From: Actinomadura alba
GTDB lineage: Bacteria > Actinomycetota > Actinomycetes > Streptosporangiales > Streptosporangiaceae
Direction of reading: 5' to 3'
DNA: 64,000 bases
Assembly (NCBI RefSeq): GCF_014323705.1
Contig: NZ_JABVEC010000011.1
Coordinates: forward strand, 62,001 to 126,000
The stretch's first letter is position 1. Every line of letters begins with the position of its first letter. The notes under the pieces were generated by a model. The model saw only the letters and a list, made by a program, of their open reading frames with translations. It had not been told where the DNA came from and did not search any database. This document shows, in pieces, positions 43,862-53,369 of the stretch. The position numbers and the translations under genes were made by a program.

Positions 43862-44854
43862 TCAGAGCCGTCGGAGCTCGTGGGGCAGCGCGAAGTGCAT
43901 GCTCTCCTTCACCGACTCGACCTCGTCGACGTGGTCGAAGCCGTGCTCGGCGAGCCGGTCGAGGACACCCCGGACCAGTTCCTCGGGCACCGAGGCGCCG
44001 CTGGTGACGCCGACCGTGTCGACGCCCTCGAGCCAGGTCTCGTCGATGTGCTCGGCGTAGTCGACGAGGTAGGCGGCATCGGCCCCGTGGTCCTTGGCGA
44101 CCTCGACGAGGCGTACGGAGTTGGAGGAGTTGGTGGAGCCGACCACGATGACGAGTTGCGCCTGCTCCGCGATCTCCTTGACCGCCGTCTGCCGGTTCTG
44201 GGTGGCGTAGCAGATGTCGTCGGACGGCGGGTCGAGCAGCTTGGGGAAGCGGTTGCGCAGAGCGTCGACGGTGGCGATGGTCTCGTCGACCGACAGCGTG
44301 GTCTGTGACAGCCAGGCGACCTTCTCGGGGTCGCGGACCTCGACCTTGTCGACGTCGCCCGGCCCGTCGACCAGGTGGATGTGCTCGGGGGCCTCGCCGG
44401 TGGTGCCGATGACCTCCTCGTGGCCCTCGTGGCCGATGAGCAGGATGTCGTAGTCGTCGGCGGCGAACCGGACCGCCTCCTTGTGCACCTTCGTCACCAG
44501 CGGGCAGGTCGCGTCGATCGTCCGGAGGCTGAGCCGCTCGGCCTCCTCGTGCACCACCGGTGCGACGCCGTGGGCGGAGAACACGACGAGCGAGCCCTCC
44601 GGCACCTCGTCGGTCTCGTCGACGAAGATCGCACCGCGTTCCTCGAGGGTCCTGACCACGTGCACGTTGTGCACGATCTGCTTGCGTACGTAGACCGGTG
44701 CGCCGTGCTTGTCGAGCGCCTGCTCGACGGCCTGCACGGCTCGGTCGACGCCCGCGCAGTAACCGCGCGGCTTGGCCAGCAGGACGCGGCGGTTTCGAGT
44801 GTCCGTCTGAGGGGCGGAGGAGACACCGCGGGTCATGGAGGTCATGTCCCCCAT
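43862..44854 (-). CDS. ispH: 4-hydroxy-3-methylbut-2-enyl diphosphate reductase
   Basis: 330 aa. Last enzyme of the MEP isoprenoid pathway, a [4Fe-4S] reductase making IPP and DMAPP. The three cluster cysteines are in [23 protein letters not shown] and [14 protein letters not shown]. The catalytic Glu region is [17 protein letters not shown]-terminal [14 protein letters not shown] is typical. Starts at 44854, 44845 or 44836 are all in frame; the GGGGGAC sequence best serves the last. Convergent with DUF6542. Confidence 0.97.
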   Translation of the reverse strand: MGDMTSMTRGVSSAPQTDTRNRRVLLAKPRGYCAGVDRAVQAVEQALDKHGAPVYVRKQIVHNVHVVRTLEERGAIFVDETDEVPEGSLVVFSAHGVAPVVHEEAERLSLRTIDATCPLVTKVHKEAVRFAADDYDILLIGHEGHEEVIGTTGEAPEHIHLVDGPGDVDKVEVRDPEKVAWLSQTTLSVDETIATVDALRNRFPKLLDPPSDDICYATQNRQTAVKEIAEQAQLVIVVGSTNSSNSVRLVEVAKDHGADAAYLVDYAEHIDETWLEGVDTVGVTSGASVPEELVRGVLDRLAEHGFDHVDEVESVKESMHFALPHELRRL

Positions 44855-45000
44855 GGTACGTGTGATCGACTAGACGCCATCCGGTGGTCAAATCCCCCCG
44901 GTCGAGATGACCCGCGCCGCACGGTACGGCACAGTGATACGTAACAGATCAGGCCGTATCCGAACAGTCCGTTGCGAGGACAATAGGGAGCTGACCAGAG

Positions 45001-45684
45001 ATGACACGATCGCCGCGCCGCCTCAGCAAACAGGTTCGGGAGGCTGTGGGCGAGCATGTCCGCGAACTCCCGGTTCAAGCAGCCAGATTGGCCATGTTCG
45101 GCGTCGGGCGGGCGCTCCTGCTCAGTGACCGGGTGACCAGGGACTACAAGGAGCTGCGCGGTTCCGGTCCCGGACCGGTGCTCAACCGGCTGCGCGGGGA
45201 CGTTCAGGGCCTCGCGGGCAGGGCGGTGACCCGGGTGGCCGATCGGGTCTCCGGTTCCGGGCAGCCGACGTCGACGCCCAAGGCGCCGAAGGCCCCGGCC
45301 GCCCGGCCGCCGGCGAAGGCGGGCAAGCCGCCCGTCGTCGAACCCGAGATCGCGGTGGGCAAGCCGTCCCCGGCCGCTTCCGGCCGCACCGCCGAGACCG
45401 CCGCTCCGCGGCCGAAGACCACCCCCGAGCCCACGGCACGGCCCGAGCCACCGGCCCGTCCCGCCGCCGAGCCGACGACCGCGCCCAAGGCAAGGATCGC
45501 GCCGGAGTCGCTGCCGGTGCCGGACTATGACCAGGCGACCCTCCCGTCCCTGCGCGGGCGGCTGCGCGGGCTGTCGATCGAGCAGGTCCGGCTGTTGCGG
45601 GCCTATGAGCGCGAGAACGCGGCCCGGGCCGATGTGCTGAGGATGTTCGAGAACCGCATCGTCAAGCTCGGCGACGACGGCTGA
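45001..45684 (+). CDS. Lipid-droplet-associated-type protein
   Basis: 227 aa. The N-terminus is an amphipathic region (SKQVREAVGEHVRELPVQAA, then LAMFGVGRALLLSDRVTRDY) and the middle a Pro/Ala/Lys low-complexity linker. The conserved C-terminal helix pair is LPSLRGRLRGLSIEQVRLLR followed by AYERENAARADVLRMFENRI. This arrangement is seen in proteins annotated as lipid-droplet-associated in actinobacteria, next to ispH. Role otherwise unknown. AGGGAGCTGA precedes the ATG. Confidence 0.65.
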   Translation: MTRSPRRLSKQVREAVGEHVRELPVQAARLAMFGVGRALLLSDRVTRDYKELRGSGPGPVLNRLRGDVQGLAGRAVTRVADRVSGSGQPTSTPKAPKAPAARPPAKAGKPPVVEPEIAVGKPSPAASGRTAETAAPRPKTTPEPTARPEPPARPAAEPTTAPKARIAPESLPVPDYDQATLPSLRGRLRGLSIEQVRLLRAYERENAARADVLRMFENRIVKLGDDG

Positions 45685-45782
45685 CCGGCGGGCCGGCCGG
45701 GCCGGCGGGCGCATGTCCGCCACCCGGCTGGGTCATCGGGAAGCGTCCCCGGAACCGCACCCCTCGAAATGGTTCTCCGCCG

Positions 45783-45810
45783 CGTCCGGGCGGCGGTCAC
45801 CGCCCGGACG
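45783..45810. terminator. Hairpin terminator between convergent genes
   Basis: CGTCCGGGCGG (45783-45793) pairs perfectly with CCGCCCGGACG (45800-45810), loop CGGTCA. It lies between the lipid-droplet protein gene and the convergent gntR gene, ending the hydroxyproline operon. Confidence 0.6.
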
Positions 45811-45858
45811 TGTCCCCTCGGCGGGCGCACGCTCACGGGCGGCCGCGCACCGGCTTGA

Positions 45859-46539
45859 TCAGGCGGGCTCCGGGCGGTCGGCCCAGATGCCGCGCACGTG
45901 CCCCAGATGATGCCGCATCAGCGCCTCGGCGCCCGCTCCGTCGGCACGCCCGATCAGGTCGAGCAGGTCGAGATGCTCGCGCGCCGACGGAATCAGCTCT
46001 CCGCGTTCGGCCAGCGACGGGACGCCGTAGAGCCGGGACCGGTGCCGCAGATCCCGGACCACCCCGATCAGCTGGCTGTTGCCCGCGAGCCCGAGGAGGG
46101 CGATGTGGAAGACCTGGTCGGCCTCGATGTACGCCAGGATGTCACGCCGCTCGGCCGCCGCCAGGATGTCCTCGGCCAGCGGCCGCAACTGCGCGGACCG
46201 CTCCGGCTCGACCGTCTCGGCGATCCGCCGGACGGTCGGCACCTCGATGAGCGAGCGGACCTCGGTGATCTCGTCCAGGTCGCGGTCGGACAGCGCGGTG
46301 ACCCGGAAGCCCTTGTTGCGCACGGGGGTGACCAGGCCCTCCTTGGCCAGGTCGAGCATGGCCTCGCGGACCGGGGTGGCCGATACGCCGAACCGGGCGG
46401 CGAGCGTCGGAGCCGAGTAGACGAGCCCCGGTCGCATCTCACCGGCGACGAGGGCTGCGCGCAGGGCGTCGGCGATCTGCTCGCGGACGTTCTGCCGTAC
46501 GCCGAGGACCGGCAGGTTGAGAGAGTCCCGTTCGATCAT
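45859..46539 (-). CDS. GntR/FadR-family regulator of hydroxyproline locus
   Basis: 226 aa. A winged-helix DNA-binding domain (REQIADALRAALVAGEMRPG, LAARFGVSATPVREAMLDLA, EGLVTPVRNKGFRV) is followed by an FCD all-helical ligand domain (EITEVRSLIEVPTVRRIAET, YIEADQVFHIALLGLAGNSQ, HLDLLDLIGRADGAGAEALM, HHLGHVRG with the metal-ligand His residues). Last gene of the operon, overlapping the upstream gene by 4 bp. Likely controls the two promoters carrying ATGTGACATT. Confidence 0.9.
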   Translation of the reverse strand: MIERDSLNLPVLGVRQNVREQIADALRAALVAGEMRPGLVYSAPTLAARFGVSATPVREAMLDLAKEGLVTPVRNKGFRVTALSDRDLDEITEVRSLIEVPTVRRIAETVEPERSAQLRPLAEDILAAAERRDILAYIEADQVFHIALLGLAGNSQLIGVVRDLRHRSRLYGVPSLAERGELIPSAREHLDLLDLIGRADGAGAEALMRHHLGHVRGIWADRPEPA

Positions 46540-47459
46540 CGTCCCCCGTCCCTGATCCGCTCGTACACCGCCACCGCGACCACCAGATCCTCCCAGGCCA
46601 TCCCCACGCTCTTGAACAGGGCCGGGCGGCCGGGCGCCGGAGCGATCCGGCCGGCGACCAGGTCGGCCAGGTCACCGGCGACATGATCCTCTCGTACGGC
46701 GCCGCTTTCGCGGGCGAGAATCAGGTCTCCCGCCTCTCGTTCCGCCGCGCCACGCGACTCGACCACGACGGTGGCCCGCGCGACCAGGTCCGCGTCGACC
46801 TCGCGCGCCGACGGCTCGTGCGAGCCCACGGCCACGACCACCGCGTGGTCGGCGACGAGCCGGCCGGGGAACAGCGGCTCGCGGGCACTGGTGCAGCAGG
46901 CCACGAGGTCGGCGTCGCCGACCGCGTCCGGACCGGCCGCGACCGCCGTGAGCCCGGCCGCCCGGCAGCGGTCGACGAAGCGCGCCGTACCACCGCGGCC
47001 GACGACCGCCACGTGGTCGACCGGCCGCACCGCCCGCAAGGCCATGATGTGTCCCCATGCCTGCGGGCCGGTGCCGAAGACGACGAGCCGCCGCGCGTCG
47101 GCCGGGGCGAGGTGACGTACGGCCACCGCGGACACCGCGGGCGTCCGCACGGCCGTGAGGGCCACCGCGTCGAGGAGCGCTACCGGCGTCAGGGTCGGGC
47201 CGTCGAACAGCGCGTAGACGCCCTGGATCCGGGGCCGCCCCCGCGCCGGATTCCCGGGCGCGACCGTTGCGATCTTGACGCCCGTGTAGCCCGGGACCAC
47301 CGCCGGCATGAGCAGCAGTTGCCCGGCCGTGGCCTCGACCGCCGTCCGTCCCGGATCGGCTGCCGGATCGAGGTTCCCGGCCAGCGCCCGCTCGATCAGG
47401 TCGGCGGCCCCGGCCTCGGTGACCGAGCCCGCCAGCGCGGCGGCGTCGATGTGGAGCAT
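46536..47459 (-). CDS. Ornithine cyclodeaminase / mu-crystallin family reductase
   Basis: 307 aa. OCD/Mu-crystallin fold: GYTGVKIATVAPGNP near residue 60, Rossmann segment LVVFGTGPQAWGHIMALRAV around 125, VACCTSAREPLFPGRLV and VAVGSHEPSAREVD. Within a hydroxyproline locus the likely role is a Delta1-pyrroline-2-carboxylate reductase (LhpI-type) using NAD(P)H, but cyclodeaminase activity cannot be excluded. The start at 47459 lies 2 bp after the livF stop. Confidence 0.82.
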   Translation of the reverse strand: MLHIDAAALAGSVTEAGAADLIERALAGNLDPAADPGRTAVEATAGQLLLMPAVVPGYTGVKIATVAPGNPARGRPRIQGVYALFDGPTLTPVALLDAVALTAVRTPAVSAVAVRHLAPADARRLVVFGTGPQAWGHIMALRAVRPVDHVAVVGRGGTARFVDRCRAAGLTAVAAGPDAVGDADLVACCTSAREPLFPGRLVADHAVVVAVGSHEPSAREVDADLVARATVVVESRGAAEREAGDLILARESGAVREDHVAGDLADLVAGRIAPAPGRPALFKSVGMAWEDLVVAVAVYERIRDGGR

Positions 47460-47461
47460 CG

Positions 47462-48181
47462 CTAGACGCCGCCCAGGTATGCCTCGACCACCCGTGAGTC
47501 GGCGGACAGCTCGGCGGCGCTGCCGTCGAGGGTGCACTCGCCGTTCTCGATGACGTAACCGCGATGCGCGATCTTGAGTGCGGCCTTGGCGTTCTGCTCG
47601 ACGAGCAGCACGGAGGTCCCCTCGGCGTTGATGTCGCGGATCACGTCCATGACGGCGGTCACCAGCAGCGGCGCCAGCCCCATCGACGGCTCGTCCAGCA
47701 TGAGCAGCCGGGGTCCGGCGACGAGCGCGCGCCCGATGGCGAGCATCTGCTGCTCTCCCCCGGACAGCGTCCCGCCCTGCTGCGCACGCCGTTCGGCGAG
47801 CCGGGGCAGCAACTCGTACGCACGGTCCAGACGCCGGCGCAGCGTCGCCTGGTCCCGGACCGGGTAGCCGCCCATCAGCAGGTTCTCGTGCACGGTGAGC
47901 GTGCTGAAGATGCGCCGGCCCTCCGGGACGTGGATCAGCCCGCGCTCGACGATGCTCGGCGGGGACGAGCGGGTGATGTCCTGCCCCTCGTGCCGGACCG
48001 TGCCACCGGCCGGCCGTACCAGCCCGGACACGGTCGACAGCGTCGTGGTCTTGCCCGCGCCGTTGTTGCCGAGGAGGGCGACGATCTCGCCCTCCGCCAC
48101 GGTCAGGCTCAGGCCGCGTAGTGCCTGGACCCCGCCGTAACGCACGTCCAAATCGGTCAGCTCGAGCGCTGTGGTCTTCAC
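47462..48181 (-). CDS. livF: Branched-chain-type ABC transporter ATPase LivF
   Basis: 239 aa. Walker A LLGNNGAGKTTTLSTVSGL, the LivF-typical VPEGRRIFSTLTVHENL, signature LSGGEQQMLAIGRAL, Walker B LLMLDEPSMGLAPLL, and H-loop replaced by Q-rich VLLVEQNAKAAL (LivF trait). Second ATPase of a LivFG pair feeding the HMF locus. Overlaps livG by 4 bp. In this context it probably serves uptake of hydroxyproline or a related imino acid or peptide. Confidence 0.93.
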   Translation of the reverse strand: MKTTALELTDLDVRYGGVQALRGLSLTVAEGEIVALLGNNGAGKTTTLSTVSGLVRPAGGTVRHEGQDITRSSPPSIVERGLIHVPEGRRIFSTLTVHENLLMGGYPVRDQATLRRRLDRAYELLPRLAERRAQQGGTLSGGEQQMLAIGRALVAGPRLLMLDEPSMGLAPLLVTAVMDVIRDINAEGTSVLLVEQNAKAALKIAHRGYVIENGECTLDGSAAELSADSRVVEAYLGGV

Positions 48182-49035
48182 CGGCCCTCCTTCGCGGGCG
48201 GGTCCGCGTCCGCCAGCTCCTGCGGATCACCGGCGGCGGCGTCGGCGGGATCGGCCGGATCCGCCACCGGATCGTCGTCGTCCCGGCCGAGATACGCCTC
48301 GATGACCGCCGGATCGCGCCGCACCTCGTCCGGACGGCCGTCCGCGATCTCCTTGCCGAAGTTGAGCACCACGACCCGTTCGGAGATCTCCATCACCAGC
48401 CCCATGTCGTGCTCGATCAGCGTGATCGCGATGCCCAGGTCGCGGATCCGCCGGATCAGATCGAGGAGCTCGGTCTTCTCGGTGTGGTTCAGGCCCGCCG
48501 CGGGCTCGTCCAAGAGCAGCAGGGAGGGCCTTCGGGCGAGCGCCCGGGCGATCTCGACGCTGCGCTGCGCGCCGTACGGCAGATTGCGCACGAGGCCCGC
48601 CCGGTCACCGCGCAGTCCGACGAAGTCGAGCCACTTGTGCGCCTCGTCCGTGCCCTCCTGTTCGCTGCGCCGGTAGCGTGGCGTGTGCAGCAGCGCGTCG
48701 AACACGTTCTGCCGCAGCCACAGGTGGGTTCCGGCCCGTACGTTGTCGAGTACGGACAGTTCGCCGAACAGCCGCAGGTTCTGGAACGTCCGGGAGACAC
48801 CGCGGGCGGCGATGGCCGACGGCCGCCGTCCCGTGACATCGGTGCCGCCCACCCGCACCACGCCACCGGTCGGCTTGTAGAACCCGGTGATGCAGTTGAA
48901 CGCGGAGGTCTTCCCGGCGCCGTTGGGCCCGATGATCGAGACGATCTCGCCCTCGCCGACGGTGAAGGTGAGTCCGTCGACGGCGCGGACGCCGCCGAAC
49001 GACAACCTCAGGTCCTCGACCTGGAGGAGCGTCAT
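48178..49035 (-). CDS. livG: Branched-chain-type ABC transporter ATPase LivG
   Basis: 285 aa. Walker A IIGPNGAGKTSAFNCITGF, LivG-typical GVSRTFQNLRLFGELSVLDN, signature LPYGAQRSVEIARAL, Walker B LLLLDEPAAGLNHTE, H-loop ITLIEHDMGLVMEIS. The C-terminus has an added acidic DP/AD-rich tail of about 35 residues. ATG 49035 overlaps the livM stop. Completes the importer with livF, livM, livH and the binding protein. Confidence 0.93.
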   Translation of the reverse strand: MTLLQVEDLRLSFGGVRAVDGLTFTVGEGEIVSIIGPNGAGKTSAFNCITGFYKPTGGVVRVGGTDVTGRRPSAIAARGVSRTFQNLRLFGELSVLDNVRAGTHLWLRQNVFDALLHTPRYRRSEQEGTDEAHKWLDFVGLRGDRAGLVRNLPYGAQRSVEIARALARRPSLLLLDEPAAGLNHTEKTELLDLIRRIRDLGIAITLIEHDMGLVMEISERVVVLNFGKEIADGRPDEVRRDPAVIEAYLGRDDDDPVADPADPADAAAGDPQELADADPPAKEGR

Positions 49036-50084
49036 GAGGCCCCCTTGGAGTCGGTCGCCGGCTCGCCCGGCGGGCCGGTACGAGACCGGGCCGCGGTGCG
49101 GGCGCTCTCGGACGAACGGTGCGGCCACAGTCCCTGCGGGCGGACGATCATCACGACGATCAGCAGCACGCCGAACACGAAGAAGCGGTAGTCGGCGAAG
49201 TCACGCAGCAGCTCCGGCAGAAGGCTGATGAACACGGCGCCGAGGACCACGCCCGGCGTGGAGCCCATGCCGCCGAGCACGACCGCCATCAGCACCAGGG
49301 CCGACTGCAGGAACGTGAAGCTCGCCGGTGAGACGGCGGAGAGCTGGCCCGCGAACAGCACGCCCGCGAGGCCCCCCCACACCGCGCCGGCGATGTAGGC
49401 GGACAGCTTGACTTGGTAGGTGTGGATGCCGCTGGCCTCCGCCGCGTCCTCGTCCTCTCGTACGAACCGCCAGGCCCGGCCGAGCCGGGAGCGGCCGAGC
49501 CGGGCCGCGAACAGCACGGCCAGCGCGACGATGAGGACGGTGACCCAGTAGAAGACGACGGGCTCGGAGAGGTCGACGCCGAACGCCGACAGCCCGGGAA
49601 TCCCGTAGATGCCGGACGGGCCACCGGTGATGTCGAGGTTGTTGGCGACGATACGGATGATCTCGCCGAACCCCAGCGTGACGATGGCGAGATAGTCGCT
49701 GCGCAGCCGCAGCGTGGGCGCACCGATCACGATGCCGGCGATCACGGTGACGACGATCACGGCCGGGACGGTGGCCAGCAGCGGGATCTCGAGCTCGTTC
49801 GCGAGGATGCCGCTGGTGTAGGCGCCGACCGCGAAGAAGGCCGCGAAGCCCAGGTCGAGCAGCCCGCAGTAGCCGACCACGATGTTGAGCCCGACCGCCA
49901 GCATCACGAAGATCACTGCACTGGTCATGATGTTGAGCGCGTACGGCGTCGCGATCACCAGGGGCGCGCCCAGGCCCACGGCCAGCCCCGCCCAGCCCAG
50001 CCACCGGCTCTCCATGAGGCGGGTGATGAAGGTCGGTCCCCTGCCCACGACCGGCTTGACCGGCGGGCCATCCCCGGCGGTCAT
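49032..50084 (-). CDS. livM: Branched-chain-type ABC permease LivM
   Basis: 350 aa with about nine membrane helices (LGAPLVIATPYALNIMTSAV, VGLNIVVGYCGLLDLGFAAF). The conserved cytoplasmic loop GRAWRFVREDEDAAEASGIH precedes AFISLLPELLRDFADYRF near the end. Start ATG 50084 shares a base with the livH stop (TGATG); longer versions in this frame add basic non-membrane sequence. Confidence 0.93.
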   Translation of the reverse strand: MTAGDGPPVKPVVGRGPTFITRLMESRWLGWAGLAVGLGAPLVIATPYALNIMTSAVIFVMLAVGLNIVVGYCGLLDLGFAAFFAVGAYTSGILANELEIPLLATVPAVIVVTVIAGIVIGAPTLRLRSDYLAIVTLGFGEIIRIVANNLDITGGPSGIYGIPGLSAFGVDLSEPVVFYWVTVLIVALAVLFAARLGRSRLGRAWRFVREDEDAAEASGIHTYQVKLSAYIAGAVWGGLAGVLFAGQLSAVSPASFTFLQSALVLMAVVLGGMGSTPGVVLGAVFISLLPELLRDFADYRFFVFGVLLIVVMIVRPQGLWPHRSSESARTAARSRTGPPGEPATDSKGAS

Positions 50085-50977
50085 CACACTCGCTCCGTGA
50101 CGCGTTCGCCGAGCAGGCCCGTCGGCCGCACGGTGAGGAAGAGGATCAGGCAGCCGAACGCGAACACGTCGCGCCATTCACCGCCGAGCCAGTGGGTGCC
50201 GAACGACTCGAGCAGCCCGAGTACGAGGCCGCCGAGCATCGTGCCCTGCATGTTGCCGATGCCTCCGATGACGGCCGCGGTGAACGCCTTGAGCCCGATG
50301 ATGAAGCCCATCAGGAAGTCGATCTTCCCGTAGTAGCCGCCGGCCATGACGCCCGCGGCACCGGCCAGCGCGGAGCCGATGAAGAACGTCCGCGCGATGA
50401 CCTTGTCGACGTCGACGCCCATGAGCAGGGCGGCCCGGGGATCGAGCGCGATCGCCCGCATGGCCCGCCCCTGGCGGCTGCGCGTGATCAGCAGATGCAG
50501 TGCGACCATCAGCGCGACGGCGACGCCCACGAGTGCGAGCTGCTGCACGGTGATCCGCGCACCGAAGACGTGGAGCGTCGTTCCGCCGAGCCGTACGGGA
50601 TAGACCTTCGGGTTGGCTCCGGCGACGATCCGGGTGCCGTACTCCAGCGCGAACGACGCGCCCACCGCCGTGATGAGCAAGGCGAGGCGCGGGGCGCGGC
50701 GCAGCGGCCGGTAGGCCACCCGCTCGAGCACCACGCCGCTGAGCCCCGTGGTCAGCATCGCGAGCAGCAGGACGATGAACAGGGCGAGCAGCGACTGTGA
50801 CTTCACCAGCCCGCCCATGGCGCCGAGCATCGCGAATCCCGAGAAGGCGCCGAGCATATAGAGGTCGCCGTGGGCGAAGTTGAGCAGCTTGATGATCCCG
50901 TAGACCATGCTGTAGCCCAGCGCGACCAGCGCATAGAACGAGCCGACGAACAGCCCGTTCCAGATCAGTTGCGACAA
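50084..50977 (-). CDS. livH: Branched-chain-type ABC permease LivH
   Basis: 297 aa, hydrophobic throughout. LivH signature segments: GLFVGSFYALVALGYSMVYG, IIKLLNFAHGDLYMLGAF, SRQGRAMRAIALDPRAALLM and AAVIGGIGNMQGTMLGGLVL. The TTG start at 50977 is convincing because AGGAGG lies 7 bp upstream. It is 82 bp downstream of the binding-protein gene. Confidence 0.93.
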   Translation of the reverse strand: MSQLIWNGLFVGSFYALVALGYSMVYGIIKLLNFAHGDLYMLGAFSGFAMLGAMGGLVKSQSLLALFIVLLLAMLTTGLSGVVLERVAYRPLRRAPRLALLITAVGASFALEYGTRIVAGANPKVYPVRLGGTTLHVFGARITVQQLALVGVAVALMVALHLLITRSRQGRAMRAIALDPRAALLMGVDVDKVIARTFFIGSALAGAAGVMAGGYYGKIDFLMGFIIGLKAFTAAVIGGIGNMQGTMLGGLVLGLLESFGTHWLGGEWRDVFAFGCLILFLTVRPTGLLGERVTERV

Positions 50978-51059
50978 TCCAGGGCCTCCTGGCTTCCCTG
51001 CCGAGCCTCGCGGTCGCCCGTGCGGGCGACCGCGAGGTCATGCGAGGAGTCGTGGACGG

Positions 51060-52220
51060 TTACTTGAGGGAGTCCTGCAGGGCGAACTTGCCGTCCTTCA
51101 CCACGAGGATCACGAAGCCGCCCTCGGACAGACGGTGGTCGGGGGTGAACTTCAGCGGTCCGGAGAAGATCTGGAAGCCGTTGATCCCCTCCAGGGCCGT
51201 CACCACCTTGGCGCCGTCGGTGCTGCCGGCCTTGGTCATCGCCTCGGCGACGACGCGGACCGCGTCATAGGACTGCGGGGAGTAGGGGCCCGGGTCCGCG
51301 CTGAACTTCTGCTTGTACTTCGCGACCCAGTTCTGCGCCCCCTGGATGGTGTCGGGCATCTGGGTCATGGTCGCGTACAGGCCGTCGGCGTTCTCGCCCT
51401 GCGCGATCGAGATGATCTTCGGGTCGACGGCCCCGTCCGCGACCATGATCTTGCCTTTGTAGCCGGCCTGGCGGAGCTGGCGGGTGAGCAGCCCGCCCTC
51501 CTGGTAGTAGCCGGTCCAGTAGATGAAGTCGGGGCTCGTCTTGAGCACGGCCGTGACGTTGGCGCTGTAGTCGCTCTCACCCGGGTTGACCGTCTCGATA
51601 CCGGCCTTGTCCGGGCCGCCCGGCTTGTCGAGCTCGGCCGCGGTGCGCACCGCGATGTCCTTGGCGTAGCTGGTGTTGTCGTGCATCACGGCGACCTTCT
51701 TGGCACCGCTCTTGACCAGCCAGGCCATCGCCGCGGTGGTCTGCTGGTCGCCGGTGCCGTTGATGAGGAAGACGTGCTTCAGCTTCTGCGCGACCAGGTC
51801 GGTCGAGTTCGCCGCCGGGATGACCATGGGGATCTTGGCCTTGTCGAACACCGGCAGGGTGGGCAGCGTGGCGCCGGAGCAGTATCCGCCGACCGACGCC
51901 TTCACCCCGGCCGCGACGAGCTTGTTGGCGGCGGCCGTCGCCATCTTCGGATCGCAGCCGTCGTCCTCGGCGCGCAGCTGCAGCTTGCGGCCGAGCACTC
52001 CGCCCTTGGCGTTGATCTCCTCGATCGCGAGCTGGGCGCCGTTCTCCATGTACGGGCCGATCTCGGCGCTGCTGCCCGACTTCGGCACGTTCATTCCGAG
52101 GACGATCGGGCCCTTGTCGTCGCCGCCCTCATCATCGCCGCCCAGTACACCCTGGCCGCATGCCGATGTGGCGGCGACGGCGGCCAGGGCGACGCCGAGA
52201 ATGATCTTGGGACTCTTCAT
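51060..52220 (-). CDS. livK: Branched-chain-type ABC substrate-binding lipoprotein
   Basis: 386 aa. Lipoprotein signal MKSPKIILGVALAAVAATSAC with the lipidated Cys at 21. A Peripla_BP_6 fold follows: GPIVLGMNVPKSGSSAEIGP, AIEEINAKGGVLGRKLQLRA, VGGYCSGATLPTLPVF, PMVIPAANSTDL and YKGKIMVADGAVDP. Unusually rich in acidic Gly residues just after the signal. It lies between the epimerase and permease genes, so the ligand is probably hydroxyproline or a close relative; this is inferred from context only. Confidence 0.92.
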   Translation of the reverse strand: MKSPKIILGVALAAVAATSACGQGVLGGDDEGGDDKGPIVLGMNVPKSGSSAEIGPYMENGAQLAIEEINAKGGVLGRKLQLRAEDDGCDPKMATAAANKLVAAGVKASVGGYCSGATLPTLPVFDKAKIPMVIPAANSTDLVAQKLKHVFLINGTGDQQTTAAMAWLVKSGAKKVAVMHDNTSYAKDIAVRTAAELDKPGGPDKAGIETVNPGESDYSANVTAVLKTSPDFIYWTGYYQEGGLLTRQLRQAGYKGKIMVADGAVDPKIISIAQGENADGLYATMTQMPDTIQGAQNWVAKYKQKFSADPGPYSPQSYDAVRVVAEAMTKAGSTDGAKVVTALEGINGFQIFSGPLKFTPDHRLSEGGFVILVVKDGKFALQDSLK

Positions 52221-52310
52221 GCTGGGGGCTCGCTTTCTCGCGCACGACCCACGGGAGTGGCTCGGGGGACTCGATGGGCTTCGCCGTGACGGCGCTGGGC
52301 TCGGGGGGCT

Positions 52311-52336
52311 CGGATACGCGGATCGGATACGCGGAC
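52311..52336. repeat. 13-bp tandem repeat before livK
   Basis: CGGATACGCGGAT and CGGATACGCGGAC adjoin (one mismatch) in the 147-bp gap between the epimerase stop and livK. The gap is long for this operon, so it may hold a secondary promoter or mRNA-processing signal that raises binding-protein expression. Confidence 0.55.
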
Positions 52337-52367
52337 GGGGATCGGGAAGGCTTCCGGACATAGGGGA

Positions 52368-53369
52368 CTACAACAGAAACCCCTCAGGGAACGGATCGTC
52401 CGGATCGAGAAGGTATTGTGCGGTGCCCGTGACCCAGGCACGGCCGGTGATGTCGGGCACGATCGCGGGCCGGCCGGCGACGGTCGTCTCCTCGGCGATC
52501 CGGCCGATGAACCGGGTGCCGATGAAGGACTCGTTGACGAACTCCTCGCCGGGGGCCGATTCGCCCCGCGCGTGCAGCTGGGCCAGCCGGGCCGACGTCC
52601 CGGTGCCGCATGGCGAGCGGTCGAACCAGCCGGGGTGGATGGCCATCGCGTGGCGGGAGTGCCGGGCCGTCGACCCGGGGGCGACGAACTGCACGTGGTG
52701 GCAGCCGCCGATGTCGGGGTTGCCCGGATGGACCGGGCGGTTCCGATCGTTGATCGCTTCCATGATCGCCAGCCCGGCGTCCAGGATGCGCTGCTTCTCG
52801 GCGCGGTCGAAGGCGATCCCCACCCGCTCGATCGGCAGGATCGCGTAGAAGTTGCCGCCGTAGGCCATGTCGTAGCCGACCTCGCCGAAACCGGGCACCG
52901 TCACGCTCTGGTCGAGGGCGTGCGAGAAGGACGGCACGTTGCGGATCGTCACCGACCTCGCGGCTCCCCCGGACACCGCCACCTCGGCCACCACCAGCCC
53001 GGCGGGCGTGTCCAGCCGGATCGTCGTGACCGGCTCGGTGACCTCGACCATCCCGGTCTCGACGAGTACGGTCGCCACGCCGATGGTGCCGTGCCCGCAC
53101 ATCGGCAGGCAGCCCGAGACCTCGATGTACAGCACGCCGTAGTCGGCGTCCGGCCGGGTCGGCGGCTGCAGGATCGCGCCGCTCATGGCGCTGTGCCCGC
53201 GCGGCTCGTACATCAGCAGGGTGCGGATGTGGTCCAGATGCTCGATGAAGTGCCGCCGGCGCTCGAACATCGTGGCACCCGGGATGACGCCGATCCCGCC
53301 CGTGATCACCCGGGTCGGCATCCCCTCGGTGTGCGAGTCCACGGCGTGGAACACATGCCTGGACCGCAT
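52368..53369 (-). CDS. 4-hydroxyproline 2-epimerase (proline racemase family)
   Basis: 333 aa. Proline-racemase fold with the first catalytic Cys in LPMCGHGTIG (about 91) and the second in DRSPCGTGTSARLA (about 252), the pair expected for cofactor-independent racemases/epimerases. The N-terminus HAVDSHTEGMPTRVI and EPRGHSAMSGAIL are typical. A Cys (not Thr or Ser) at the second site, plus the neighbours, point to trans-4-hydroxy-L-proline to cis-4-hydroxy-D-proline epimerisation. Start shares one base with the stop of the upstream deaminase gene. Confidence 0.9.
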   Translation of the reverse strand: MRSRHVFHAVDSHTEGMPTRVITGGIGVIPGATMFERRRHFIEHLDHIRTLLMYEPRGHSAMSGAILQPPTRPDADYGVLYIEVSGCLPMCGHGTIGVATVLVETGMVEVTEPVTTIRLDTPAGLVVAEVAVSGGAARSVTIRNVPSFSHALDQSVTVPGFGEVGYDMAYGGNFYAILPIERVGIAFDRAEKQRILDAGLAIMEAINDRNRPVHPGNPDIGGCHHVQFVAPGSTARHSRHAMAIHPGWFDRSPCGTGTSARLAQLHARGESAPGEEFVNESFIGTRFIGRIAEETTVAGRPAIVPDITGRAWVTGTAQYLLDPDDPFPEGFLL

